Assembly (NCBI GenBank): GCA_029939595.1
Contig: JAOZSQ010000003.1
Coordinates: 1 to 64,000 of the forward strand
Reading direction: 5' to 3'
DNA from: EX4572-165 sp002254885
GTDB lineage: Archaea > Thermoplasmatota > E2 > DHVEG-1
DNA: 64,000 nucleotides
Shown here: positions 1-7,174 of the stretch, piece after piece
How positions within the stretch are numbered: the first letter of the stretch is position 1
How the letters are laid out: each line of letters starts with the position of its first letter
Program-made: the position numbers and the translations under genes
The notes under the pieces: model-generated
Told to the model about the DNA's origin: nothing
What the model saw: only the letters and a program-made list of their open reading frames with translations
The model's database searches: none

Positions 1-576
1 ATCATCATCGTCATCACCAGGTGTTGTATCATCATCGTCATCATCACCAAAATAAGGATCATAATCATTTGGAGCCCAATCCTGCCAATACTCTGAAGTT
101 ATATCTCCCTCAATTGAATATTCAGCTGCCCAGCCCCAAAGTTCAATACCCGATGAAAAAGTACCAACAACATTAAAAACAGCAGTAACAGTATTTCCAC
201 TGACTGTTATTTCTGGTTCCAGGTCCATCTGCATTGCTCCTTCATTCATTGCCATTCCCAAACCTTCGCCCTCAATCCAACTAATCCAATAAGTAGAATC
301 GCTTGTATTCACATATGCATAGTAATGACATAGTTCCGAGTTGGAAACTGTTCCATATACTTTCAATGCAATAGTTATTTGGTCACCATTTACAGTGTAA
401 GAAACTTCAGTGATGTCGACATTTGGTTTACTTACATGTTCAAAATTGTATATTCCGCTACTCCAGTCAAAATTCCATACATCTCCTGTTGGATCAGATA
501 TTGTTTCTGCGTTTGCAGTTATTCCTAATGTTGCCAATAATGTAATTCCTATTAGTATTGCTATTGTTCGTTTCAT
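1..576 (-). CDS. Exported acidic protein with Asp-rich tail, cut by window edge
   Basis: The frame is open from an ATG at 576 to the window edge, giving 192 codons with no stop, so the C-terminus is missing. It begins with a typical signal peptide: Met-Lys-Arg, a hydrophobic stretch of about 17 residues and an Ala-rich cleavage region ending near residue 23 (ANAET). A GAGG Shine-Dalgarno lies about 7 nt upstream of the ATG. The mature part is rich in aromatic residues, Asp and Glu and looks like an all-beta extracellular domain. From about residue 178 it becomes an Asp/Thr/Pro/Gly linker with runs of Asp, which is what the ATC/ATCATCG repetition at bases 1-50 encodes. Such linkers in archaeal surface proteins usually precede a C-terminal membrane anchor, but that part is not visible. 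I do not recognise the family. Confidence 0.8.
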   Translation of the reverse strand, partial: MKRTIAILIGITLLATLGITANAETISDPTGDVWNFDWSSGIYNFEHVSKPNVDITEVSYTVNGDQITIALKVYGTVSNSELCHYYAYVNTSDSTYWISWIEGEGLGMAMNEGAMQMDLEPEITVSGNTVTAVFNVVGTFSSGIELWGWAAEYSIEGDITSEYWQDWAPNDYDPYFGDDDDDDTTPGDDDDD

Positions 577-762
577 ATTACATCCTCTTATTATTTTTTT
601 CCAGATACAATAAATCTCACTAATAAAATTATCGCAATATTAAATAATGGAAAAAAATGGCTCAAATCGTTAAAATTTACTATTTTTTTTGTTGAAAAAA
701 CCAAAACATTTTTAATAATTTTATTCAATTATACTTTAAAATGACTGAGGAGGATGGTCTAC

Positions 763-1146
763 TTGAATTATATGGTTAAATCATATGGAAATAATGCTGG
801 CAAAATATGGGAAACATTAGAGGAATACGGTCCGCAAGTTCAAACAAAACTGATTGAAAAAGCACAATTAACCGAGGATGAGTTTTATGGTGCAATTGGT
901 TGGCTTGCAAGAGAAAACAATGTTCGAAAAGATAGGAGAACATATAAAATTGGTGAAACGAATTTAACAACAGAAATTGGTACTAATGCTGGAAAGGTAT
1001 GGAAAGTATTAAAAAAACGAAATGACCTTGATGTAACTACGATTTCTCGTCTTTCAAAGGTTTCAAAAAAAGATTGTTATTCTGCACTTGGTTGGCTTGC
1101 AAAAGAAGAAAAGATTAGTGCTAAAATTGCTGTTAGAAAAAAATAG
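763..1146 (+). CDS. Tandem winged-helix protein (DUF2582-like)
   Basis: About 127 residues made of two copies of the same winged-helix unit of about 60 residues. Both contain the pattern GK-W-L ... Y/F-A-GWLA-E: AIGWLARE near residue 47 and ALGWLAKE near residue 110. This is the signature of the DUF2582 winged-helix family, small DNA-binding-like proteins of unknown target found in archaea and some bacteria. Start choice: an ATG at 754 directly abuts the GAGGAGG at 747-753, too close to be used. The TTG at 763 sits 9 nt after that site and is the more likely start; the ATG at 772 is a third option. It stands alone between oppositely oriented or separately promoted genes. DNA binding is inferred from the fold only. 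Confidence 0.8.
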   Translation: MNYMVKSYGNNAGKIWETLEEYGPQVQTKLIEKAQLTEDEFYGAIGWLARENNVRKDRRTYKIGETNLTTEIGTNAGKVWKVLKKRNDLDVTTISRLSKVSKKDCYSALGWLAKEEKISAKIAVRKK

Positions 1147-1211
1147 CTTTAATTTTTTTCAAATTTTATTTTCCGAAATATTCATTATTGTTCTCTTTTT
1201 TATGTTTATTT

Positions 1212-1784
1212 ATGAAATCTCAAATGAGGCTTCTTGGTGTTGATGATGGTCCGTTTCATTTTGGAGATCAAACAACCATTATCGTTGGCACTATTATGCG
1301 TGCAAATGGATACTTAGAATGTGTGTTAAAACGTGAGATACAAGTCGACGGTTCTGATGCAACAGACAATCTCATTGAAATGATTATTCATACGCATCAT
1401 CGAAAACAATTGCAAGCAGTATTGCTTGATGGAGCAGCTGTTGGAGGATTTAACATTATTGATATCGGGAAAATATTTCAGGAAACAAAGCTACCAGTTT
1501 TAACAATCACAAGAGACGCTCCAAATTTTAAAGATATAAAAAAAGCCCTTCAATCACATTTTTCAGATTGGGAGATACGGTATAATCTTCTTAAAAAAGG
1601 AGATTTGTATCCTGTTGACACAAAGTATAATCCAATTTATTTGAAATGTGTTGGCTTGGGGCTGGAAAAGGCAAAAGAAATAATAACACTTTCAACAATA
1701 CAAGGTGTGATACCTGAACCTATACGGGTTGCTCATCTTATTGCATCAGGTATAACGAGTGGTGAATCATATGGTAAAGCCTAA
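1212..1784 (+). CDS. DUF99 family protein (endonuclease V-like fold)
   Basis: 190 residues matching the archaeal DUF99 family: an N-terminal RLLGVDDGPF motif, the GTIMR strand, a central AVLLDGAAVGGFN segment and the C-terminal PEPIRVAHLIASGI helix. DUF99 is related to endonuclease V; the Asp of VDDG lies where the nuclease has a metal-binding Asp, but activity has not been settled for the family. The frame could open at a TTG at 1188, but the ATG at 1212 fits family N-termini better. The 3' end overlaps the next gene (ferredoxin) by 14 nt, so the two are probably co-transcribed with the downstream lipid-reductase genes. Confidence 0.85.
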   Translation: MKSQMRLLGVDDGPFHFGDQTTIIVGTIMRANGYLECVLKREIQVDGSDATDNLIEMIIHTHHRKQLQAVLLDGAAVGGFNIIDIGKIFQETKLPVLTITRDAPNFKDIKKALQSHFSDWEIRYNLLKKGDLYPVDTKYNPIYLKCVGLGLEKAKEIITLSTIQGVIPEPIRVAHLIASGITSGESYGKA

Positions 1785-1959
1785 GGCATATGTCAATAAA
1801 GAAATATGTTTGTCCTGTGGAGGTTGTGTGTCAGTCTGTCCACAGAATGCAATTCAATTGAAAAATATGATTGCTTTTGTAAATGCTTCAAAATGCAATT
1901 CATGTCAAATATGTGTGAATACATGCCCTGTTGCTGCTATTTCATTAAAAGAGGTTTAA
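1771..1959 (+). CDS. Small 2[4Fe-4S] ferredoxin
   Basis: 62 residues carrying two CxxCxxCxxxCP clusters: CLSCGGCVSVCP near residues 14-25 and CNSCQICVNTCP near 43-54. It is therefore a soluble 8Fe ferredoxin that carries low-potential electrons. A GTG at 1759 is in frame, but the ATG at 1771 follows a GGTGA at 1761-1765 with good spacing and is preferred. It overlaps the end of the DUF99 gene and lies 3 nt before the geranylgeranyl reductase gene. That position suggests it supplies electrons to the flavoprotein reductase, as proposed for archaeal lipid saturation; this is inference from context. Confidence 0.9.
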   Translation: MVKPKAYVNKEICLSCGGCVSVCPQNAIQLKNMIAFVNASKCNSCQICVNTCPVAAISLKEV

Positions 1960-1962
1960 AGA

Positions 1963-3162
1963 ATGAAATATGATGTTGTCGTTGTTGGAGGCGGACCTGC
2001 TGGAAGTGTTACTGCAAGATTTGCAGCAGAGGCTGGTGCTAAGGTCCTCATTGTTGATCGCCGTCCAGAAATTGGGATTCCTGTATTATGTGGGGAGGGT
2101 ATTAGCCAACGAATTGATGGTTGGGGTATGCTTGAAGGTACTGACTGGATTGCAAGTAAGATGGATGGTGCTAAAATTTTTTCACCAGATGATACCCTGG
2201 TTACTCTTTCAAAAGAGATGGCTGGAAATGAAACAGGATATGTTGTATATCGGGATCGTTTTGATAAAGAACTAGCACGTCAAGCCGGAAAAGCTGGTGC
2301 AAAACTTCTTCTAAGAACTGAGGCAGTTGGATTGAAAAAGAAAGGAGGAAAAATCACAGGTGTTGAAGTAAGACAAGATAATGATTCTTTCTGTATTGAT
2401 GCAGATATTGTGGTTGCAGCGGATGGTGTAGAGTCACAAATTGGTAAATGGGCAGGAATTAAAACCACTCTAAAACCAAGTGACCTTGAAACTTGTTTTC
2501 AATACACGCTCTCAAATGTTGACTATGAATCTGATTATTGTGAGTTTTATCTAGGGAAAAACCGTGCACCAGGTGGATATATTTGGAGTTTTCCAAAAGG
2601 AAATGGAATGTTTAATGTGGGTATTGGAATTCTTGCAAGTTTAAGTACTCCGGGTTTGCCAAAGAAACTCATCGATCAGTTCATTCAAAAACATCCGATA
2701 TACAAAAATGGAACACCTGTTCGTGTTTTATCTGGTGCAGTTCCAGTTGCAAAACCAATTGAGACGGTTGTGGATAATCTATTACTGGTTGGTGACTCTG
2801 CACGCCATTCAGATCCAATAACAGGAGGGGGCCTTACAACTTCCCTTGAAGGCGGTAAAATCGCAGGAGAAATCATTGGTCAAGCAGTAGACAAACAACA
2901 ATTCAATAAAGAAATATTACAGCCATATGAAACAGGTTGGAAAAAGACGTTTGGTCAGAAACTTCTTCGAAATTATCTTGTTAAAGAAATCATGCTTGAT
3001 TTTGATGATAAAACCTTAAACATGCTAGCGGATTCATTAAAGAATTATAAATTTGAAGAGTTTAGCACGTTAAGTCTTGTAAAAGCATTGGTTTTAAAAC
3101 ATCCGACATTGCTTATGAAATTGAAACCATTAATGAAGCTTTCTGAAAAAAAGGGTAAGTAG
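1963..3162 (+). CDS. Geranylgeranyl reductase family flavoprotein (archaeal lipid saturation)
   Basis: 399 residues with an N-terminal FAD-binding VVGGGPAGS motif (residues 7-15), the ...LCGEGIS segment typical of geranylgeranyl reductases, a second FAD motif VVAADGVES near residue 148, and the LLVGDSARHSDPITGGG motif near residue 270 that closes the FAD site. Members reduce the isoprenoid double bonds of digeranylgeranylglycerophospholipids to make saturated archaeal membrane lipids. SD GAGGT (1951-1955) lies 7 nt before the ATG. The upstream ferredoxin is the likely electron donor and the downstream NAD kinase may serve NADP supply; all are closely packed and probably one transcript. A substrate other than membrane lipid (for example quinone side chains) cannot be excluded. 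Confidence 0.92.
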   Translation: MKYDVVVVGGGPAGSVTARFAAEAGAKVLIVDRRPEIGIPVLCGEGISQRIDGWGMLEGTDWIASKMDGAKIFSPDDTLVTLSKEMAGNETGYVVYRDRFDKELARQAGKAGAKLLLRTEAVGLKKKGGKITGVEVRQDNDSFCIDADIVVAADGVESQIGKWAGIKTTLKPSDLETCFQYTLSNVDYESDYCEFYLGKNRAPGGYIWSFPKGNGMFNVGIGILASLSTPGLPKKLIDQFIQKHPIYKNGTPVRVLSGAVPVAKPIETVVDNLLLVGDSARHSDPITGGGLTTSLEGGKIAGEIIGQAVDKQQFNKEILQPYETGWKKTFGQKLLRNYLVKEIMLDFDDKTLNMLADSLKNYKFEEFSTLSLVKALVLKHPTLLMKLKPLMKLSEKKGK

Positions 3163-3171
3163 GTTGAATTT

Positions 3172-3984
3172 ATGAAATGGGGTTTGGTATGCAGCTCAAA
3201 TGTGAAAAAATCCCTTTCACTTGCAAAGGACATCTATGAGTTTTTATCTGAAAATGGTATGGTCTATGTTGAAAAAGGATTAGCTGAACATTTTGAAAAA
3301 AAGGAATCGTCGTTATCTGTCATGAATGAACATGCTGACGTTGTTGTTACAGTTGGTGGTGATGGGACAATAATTCGAGCCTTAAGAGAGGTGGAAAAAC
3401 CCATTTTTGCTATTAACTCAGGGGGTATGGGTTTTTTATCTGAAGTTGAATCGAAATATGCAATAAACGGTTTGCAAAAGGTGATTGAAGGCGATTATAA
3501 TGTTGGAGAGCGTTCTAAATTGCATGTCGAGATTGATGGAAAACGTCTTCCAGATGCGGCTAATGAAGTGACCGTGCAAACAGCAAAGATTGCAAAAATT
3601 ATGTATTTTCAGTTATTTGTTGAAAATGAATTGATTGAAACAATGGGTGCGGATGGAATTATCATTGCAACTCCTACTGGTTCCACAAGCTATGCATTAA
3701 GTGTGGGTGGGCCTATTATGGATCCTTCTGTTGATGCGATGATTGCGGCTCCTCTTGCACCATTTAGACTGTCTGCCAGGCCCTGGATTGTTCCTTTAAA
3801 GAAAAAACTTCGGGTGAGTGTACTTCCAAAAAGTAAGGAGACCAAGCTTGTGATTGATGGTAATTATGTAGAAGTTGTAACCCCTGAATCTCAAATTACG
3901 GTTATAGGCTCTGAAAAAAAGGCTCGTTTTATTCGGTTTGGTGAATCTTTTTATCAGATGGTTCGCTTGAAGTTGGTGCGATAA
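3172..3984 (+). CDS. nadK: NAD kinase
   Basis: 270 residues with the hallmark GGDGT motif (residues 62-66), the NEV segment of the NE-containing NAD-binding loop, and the glycine-rich ATPTGSTSYALSVGGPI stretch near residue 164-180. These define the NAD kinase family, which phosphorylates NAD to NADP with ATP or polyphosphate. Length is usual for archaeal enzymes. It starts 9 nt after the geranylgeranyl reductase stop and is followed 5 nt later by the JAMM protein, so it lies within a tight gene run. Confidence 0.93.
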   Translation: MKWGLVCSSNVKKSLSLAKDIYEFLSENGMVYVEKGLAEHFEKKESSLSVMNEHADVVVTVGGDGTIIRALREVEKPIFAINSGGMGFLSEVESKYAINGLQKVIEGDYNVGERSKLHVEIDGKRLPDAANEVTVQTAKIAKIMYFQLFVENELIETMGADGIIIATPTGSTSYALSVGGPIMDPSVDAMIAAPLAPFRLSARPWIVPLKKKLRVSVLPKSKETKLVIDGNYVEVVTPESQITVIGSEKKARFIRFGESFYQMVRLKLVR

Positions 3985-3989
3985 ATCAT

Positions 3990-4409
3990 ATGTATTTTTT
4001 TAAAAAACAAGCTAAGAAAAATCTTGCACCTCCGGTTTCTTGGAAAATAACTGAGGGTTGTTTTTCAATGATTGCTGAAAGTGCAAAATCAATATATCCC
4101 AAAGAATTTGCTGGTTTATTAAGAAGAGACGATGAAATTAAAGATACAATCACAGAAATTGTCTTACTCCCCGGCACTATCGCAGGTGATTCTCATGCAA
4201 TTTTTAATATGCATATGAAGCCGTTTGATTTATCCATTGTTGGCACCATACATAGTCACCCCTCTCCATCATATCGCCCATCTGATGCAGATAAAATGCT
4301 TTTTAGAAAATACGGAAAGATTCACATAATTATCGCCCATCCTTTTTTACATTCTTCATGGTGTGCATATGATGCATTTGGAGAAAAAATAACAATGAAT
4401 ATTATATAG
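3990..4409 (+). CDS. JAMM/MPN+ metalloprotease (desampylase-like)
   Basis: 139 residues with the complete JAMM zinc motif: Glu39 (EFAGLL), His88 and His90 in TIHSHP, then exactly seven residues to Ser98 and Asp101 (SDAD). All metal ligands and the catalytic Glu are present, so an active zinc isopeptidase is expected. Archaeal relatives (HvJAMM1) remove ubiquitin-like SAMP proteins from targets or release sulphur-carrier proteins; the substrate here is not shown by the sequence. It begins 5 nt after nadK, and its N-terminus is a short basic stretch rather than a signal peptide, so it should act in the cytoplasm. Confidence 0.9.
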   Translation: MYFFKKQAKKNLAPPVSWKITEGCFSMIAESAKSIYPKEFAGLLRRDDEIKDTITEIVLLPGTIAGDSHAIFNMHMKPFDLSIVGTIHSHPSPSYRPSDADKMLFRKYGKIHIIIAHPFLHSSWCAYDAFGEKITMNII

Positions 4410-4457
4410 GAAGTTATGATTCATTCAATTGATGGATGGTTACGGTGAATAAAGGAT

Positions 4458-5495
4458 ATGTCCGCATCTCCTCTTGATATTATTGTGTTTGCTCCTCTTG
4501 CCCCAATTTTTGGCATGTTGCTATTTTGGTTTATTCAACTTTTATTTATTGAAAGTCAAAAATACATGTTAAGTGGAATTAGCAAAGAACATGAACCTTT
4601 CATTAGATTTACAAATTTCATTGGTATTTTTTTTCAAACAGTATGTCATGCCTTAGGATACACTGTGACAAAACATGGGATTTCTGAATTTTATATTGGC
4701 GTACACTACGGAAAGGTTGCTCCAAAAAAAAATAAAACAGGTCTTTTCGAATGGTTATCCAATGGTTTCTTATTTCTTGGCCCATTTTTTATTCCGTCTT
4801 TTCTTCTGCTTATATGTCTAATTTTTCTACTAAACAATGGTTTTATCTTTTATCCACTTGAGTCGTATACTTTTTCTGAAAATATGATTGTCTTTGGGAA
4901 TAATATTTTTCATTTTTCTTATTCGTTTTTTTCTTTTTTAGCTACAATAGATTTCATGCATCCAGGCCATTTTGGTTTTTTCATAATGTTTATTCTTCTA
5001 GGCCTTGGCATTCGACCTAGCTATATTGGTGAGAAAACAGTTAAAAAAGTTGATATTTTTTATGACCTAAAAAACATCAGATATAAACTTCTTCACAAGC
5101 CATTATATATTGTTTTTTTTCTTTTGTCTGCATACATCTTTTCGTATCTGTCTGTATTGTTTAACTTAAATTGGTATGTTGGCTTGTTTTCTTTATTTGG
5201 TTGGCTTTCAATTATTGCAATTACTGCTTTGTTTTTTGCTCATATTTTTATTTTTTTAATTAAGGTTACTGATCTAATTCCAGGTACATTTCGTTATATT
5301 TCTCTTATGCTATTTCCAGTTTCTTATGTGATTCTACGAATTCTTTTTTTCCTTGTTCCCATCCCCTATATTACAACAATTTCATTACTTCTATCCATCA
5401 TCATCACAAGTGGCTTGATTATTCTTTTTCTGCACAGTTTGACCAATACATTTAAATTCAGTGAACCTATGAAATCACATAAAAAATCAAAATGA
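4458..5495 (+). CDS. Polytopic membrane protein, possibly a degenerate M50-like protease
   Basis: 345 residues with roughly eight hydrophobic membrane segments and a basic C-terminus (KSHKKSK). Between the first segments is NFIGIFFQTVCHALGYTV, which in position and flanks resembles the HExxH helix of site-2-type (M50) proteases, but the motif reads QTVCH, so the first His and the Glu are missing. A later GPFFIPS segment and a MHPGHFG...IRPSYIG region also recall that fold. This resemblance is my inference and weak. SD GGTGAA lies 8 nt upstream. The end overlaps the next gene by 4 nt (ATGA), indicating translational coupling with the PH-domain membrane protein. Confidence 0.75.
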   Translation: MSASPLDIIVFAPLAPIFGMLLFWFIQLLFIESQKYMLSGISKEHEPFIRFTNFIGIFFQTVCHALGYTVTKHGISEFYIGVHYGKVAPKKNKTGLFEWLSNGFLFLGPFFIPSFLLLICLIFLLNNGFIFYPLESYTFSENMIVFGNNIFHFSYSFFSFLATIDFMHPGHFGFFIMFILLGLGIRPSYIGEKTVKKVDIFYDLKNIRYKLLHKPLYIVFFLLSAYIFSYLSVLFNLNWYVGLFSLFGWLSIIAITALFFAHIFIFLIKVTDLIPGTFRYISLMLFPVSYVILRILFFLVPIPYITTISLLLSIIITSGLIILFLHSLTNTFKFSEPMKSHKKSK

Positions 5496-6400
5496 GTGGA
5501 TGGACAATGGATCAAGATGAAATATTAGAAAATGAAAGTGTAGAAAAAATTCTTTCTCCACACCCTCTATCGTTTATGGGACTTCAATCATTATGTATAT
5601 TCCTCATTGTTTGGGGTTTACTTGTTGCTTGGCTTGTAAATTTCTCAGATTTTAGGTCTTACTTTATTAATCCAATTTTAATTATTGTTGTATGGGCTTT
5701 TGGATTGCTTCTAGTTGGAGTAATTGCTTCTCTTTTGACTGTGCTATGGAGGATTTTTTTTATTTATTGTGCCATTGTTGGATCGGGTATTGGTATTGTT
5801 TTCTGGTTGGGTTATTTGAATGATTCTGGTGTTTTTCTCCCAGTTTTTACAGTTGTCATATCAATTATTGGTTTTCTTTTAGTTGAATGTTTTAGGAGAT
5901 CGCATAAATATGTTATCTCCAATCAAAGAATCATTTTTAAGGGTGGGGTAGTTGTAAAAGAAGAACGAACACTGCGTTATGATAAGATCTCAGATATTAA
6001 TTCAAAACAGGGTGTCCTTGGTCAGATATTTGGCTTTGGTACAATAATTCCAATTAGTCAATCAGGATTTGGTCTTGGAGCGGATACTTCATTTGCGGCA
6101 GGTGGTGTTCAAGCTGGTAAAAAAAGATTAAAGATTCTAGGAATCTTTGGTGGAGGTAGAGAAGTACAAACACCTAGGACTAGATCATATTATGAGCTTC
6201 ATGGTATTTTTCCATATAAAGAAGTTAAAAAAATTGTCGAAAACCTTGTACAAGGTAGTGTAATTACCACATATCAACAAGAGCAGGTTAAGTTCCAAGA
6301 AGAACAAGTTGATTTGCAGAAAGAAATGCGAGATTTGTTAAAAAAACAGGGAACCCTCAATAGGTCATTAAACAATAAAGAGGAAGATATTGAAAGTTAA
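5492..6400 (+). CDS. Membrane protein with bacterial PH domain (bPH2/YdbS-like)
   Basis: 302 residues. Four hydrophobic segments occupy about residues 28-130, followed by HKYVISNQRIIFKGG, the start of a bPH2 domain (PF03703 type), with the ...RTLRYDKISDINSKQG continuation. A long Gly-rich insertion (about 185-215) interrupts the domain before a C-terminal Gln/Glu/Lys-rich coiled region (about 255-302). bPH2 domains on membrane anchors are common in prokaryotes and their ligands are mostly unknown. It overlaps the preceding membrane gene by 4 nt, so the two probably form a complex or are at least co-translated. Confidence 0.82.
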   Translation: MSGWTMDQDEILENESVEKILSPHPLSFMGLQSLCIFLIVWGLLVAWLVNFSDFRSYFINPILIIVVWAFGLLLVGVIASLLTVLWRIFFIYCAIVGSGIGIVFWLGYLNDSGVFLPVFTVVISIIGFLLVECFRRSHKYVISNQRIIFKGGVVVKEERTLRYDKISDINSKQGVLGQIFGFGTIIPISQSGFGLGADTSFAAGGVQAGKKRLKILGIFGGGREVQTPRTRSYYELHGIFPYKEVKKIVENLVQGSVITTYQQEQVKFQEEQVDLQKEMRDLLKKQGTLNRSLNNKEEDIES

Positions 6401-6470
6401 TTGTAAATCCTTTTTTTTTATTTTTTGCTTTCGTTATTTTTTTAAAGTGTTATATACTATCTATGTAAAT

Positions 6471-7016
6471 ATGGTTCCAAAGAAAGTATTTTTCACGAAA
6501 GGTGTTGGTGTTGCAAAACATGAGCTTCAATCTTTTGAGCTTGCATTAAGAGATGCCGGAATTGAAAAATGTAATCTTGTAAACGTTTCAAGTATTGTTC
6601 CTCCAAATTGTGAAATTATTTCAAAAAAACGAGGTTTTTTATATTTAAAACCTGGAGAAATCACATATTGTGTTCTATCGAAAAATACGACAAATGAACA
6701 AAATCGTTTAATTGGTTCAGGGATTGGTGTGGCAATTCCAAAAGAAAAAAATTCATATGGTTATATCTCTGAACATCATTGTTTTGGGGTTTCACAAAAA
6801 GATCTTTATGATCATGTTGAAGATCTTGCTGCTACCATGCTTGCATCAACACTTGGTTTGGATTTTGACCCCGATAAAGCATGGGATGAACGGAAACAAG
6901 AATACAAAATGAGTGGGAGAATTGTTCGAACGCAAAGTATTGCTCAAACCGCCCGTGGCGATAAAAAAGGCAGCTATACCACAGTGATTGCTGTTGCCAT
7001 GTTTATTTGCGAATAG
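6471..7016 (+). CDS. pdaD: Pyruvoyl-dependent arginine decarboxylase
   Basis: 181 residues. The self-cleavage site NVSSIVPP is at residues 38-45; cleavage between Ser40 and Ser41 makes a beta chain and an alpha chain with an N-terminal pyruvoyl group. The GSGIGVAIP and SEHHCFG segments and the GKK/SYTTVIAVA C-terminus are those of PdaD. It decarboxylates arginine to agmatine, the first step of archaeal polyamine synthesis. The open frame extends upstream, but the ATG at 6471 follows AT-rich TATA-like sequence (6438-6457) and gives the family's usual length, so it is likely a leaderless mRNA. Confidence 0.93.
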   Translation: MVPKKVFFTKGVGVAKHELQSFELALRDAGIEKCNLVNVSSIVPPNCEIISKKRGFLYLKPGEITYCVLSKNTTNEQNRLIGSGIGVAIPKEKNSYGYISEHHCFGVSQKDLYDHVEDLAATMLASTLGLDFDPDKAWDERKQEYKMSGRIVRTQSIAQTARGDKKGSYTTVIAVAMFICE

Positions 7017-7098
7017 TTGCATTTCTCTCAGATTTTTTTACCATTTTGTTTATTAAACCATTGCTTTTTAAAATCTAAGTGCAATAATTTCAAATACT

Positions 7099-7108
7099 TT
7101 AAATATGA
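7099..7108 (+). promoter_or_regulatory. TATA box for ppsA
   Basis: A CTTTAAATAT element stands 67-76 nt before the ppsA start codon. A transcription start about 25-28 nt downstream would give a leader of roughly 45 nt carrying the GAGGAG Shine-Dalgarno at 7161-7166. Confidence 0.55.
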
Positions 7109-7174
7109 AATTTGTTATCCATTCTACAATATTGTTAATAAGTAACGAGGATTAAATAATGAGGAGAGATTGAG

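Noticed and set aside
1..50. ATC/ATCATCG short tandem repeats as a possible repeat array
   Set aside because: They are the reverse-strand codons of an Asp-rich linker in the protein read leftward.
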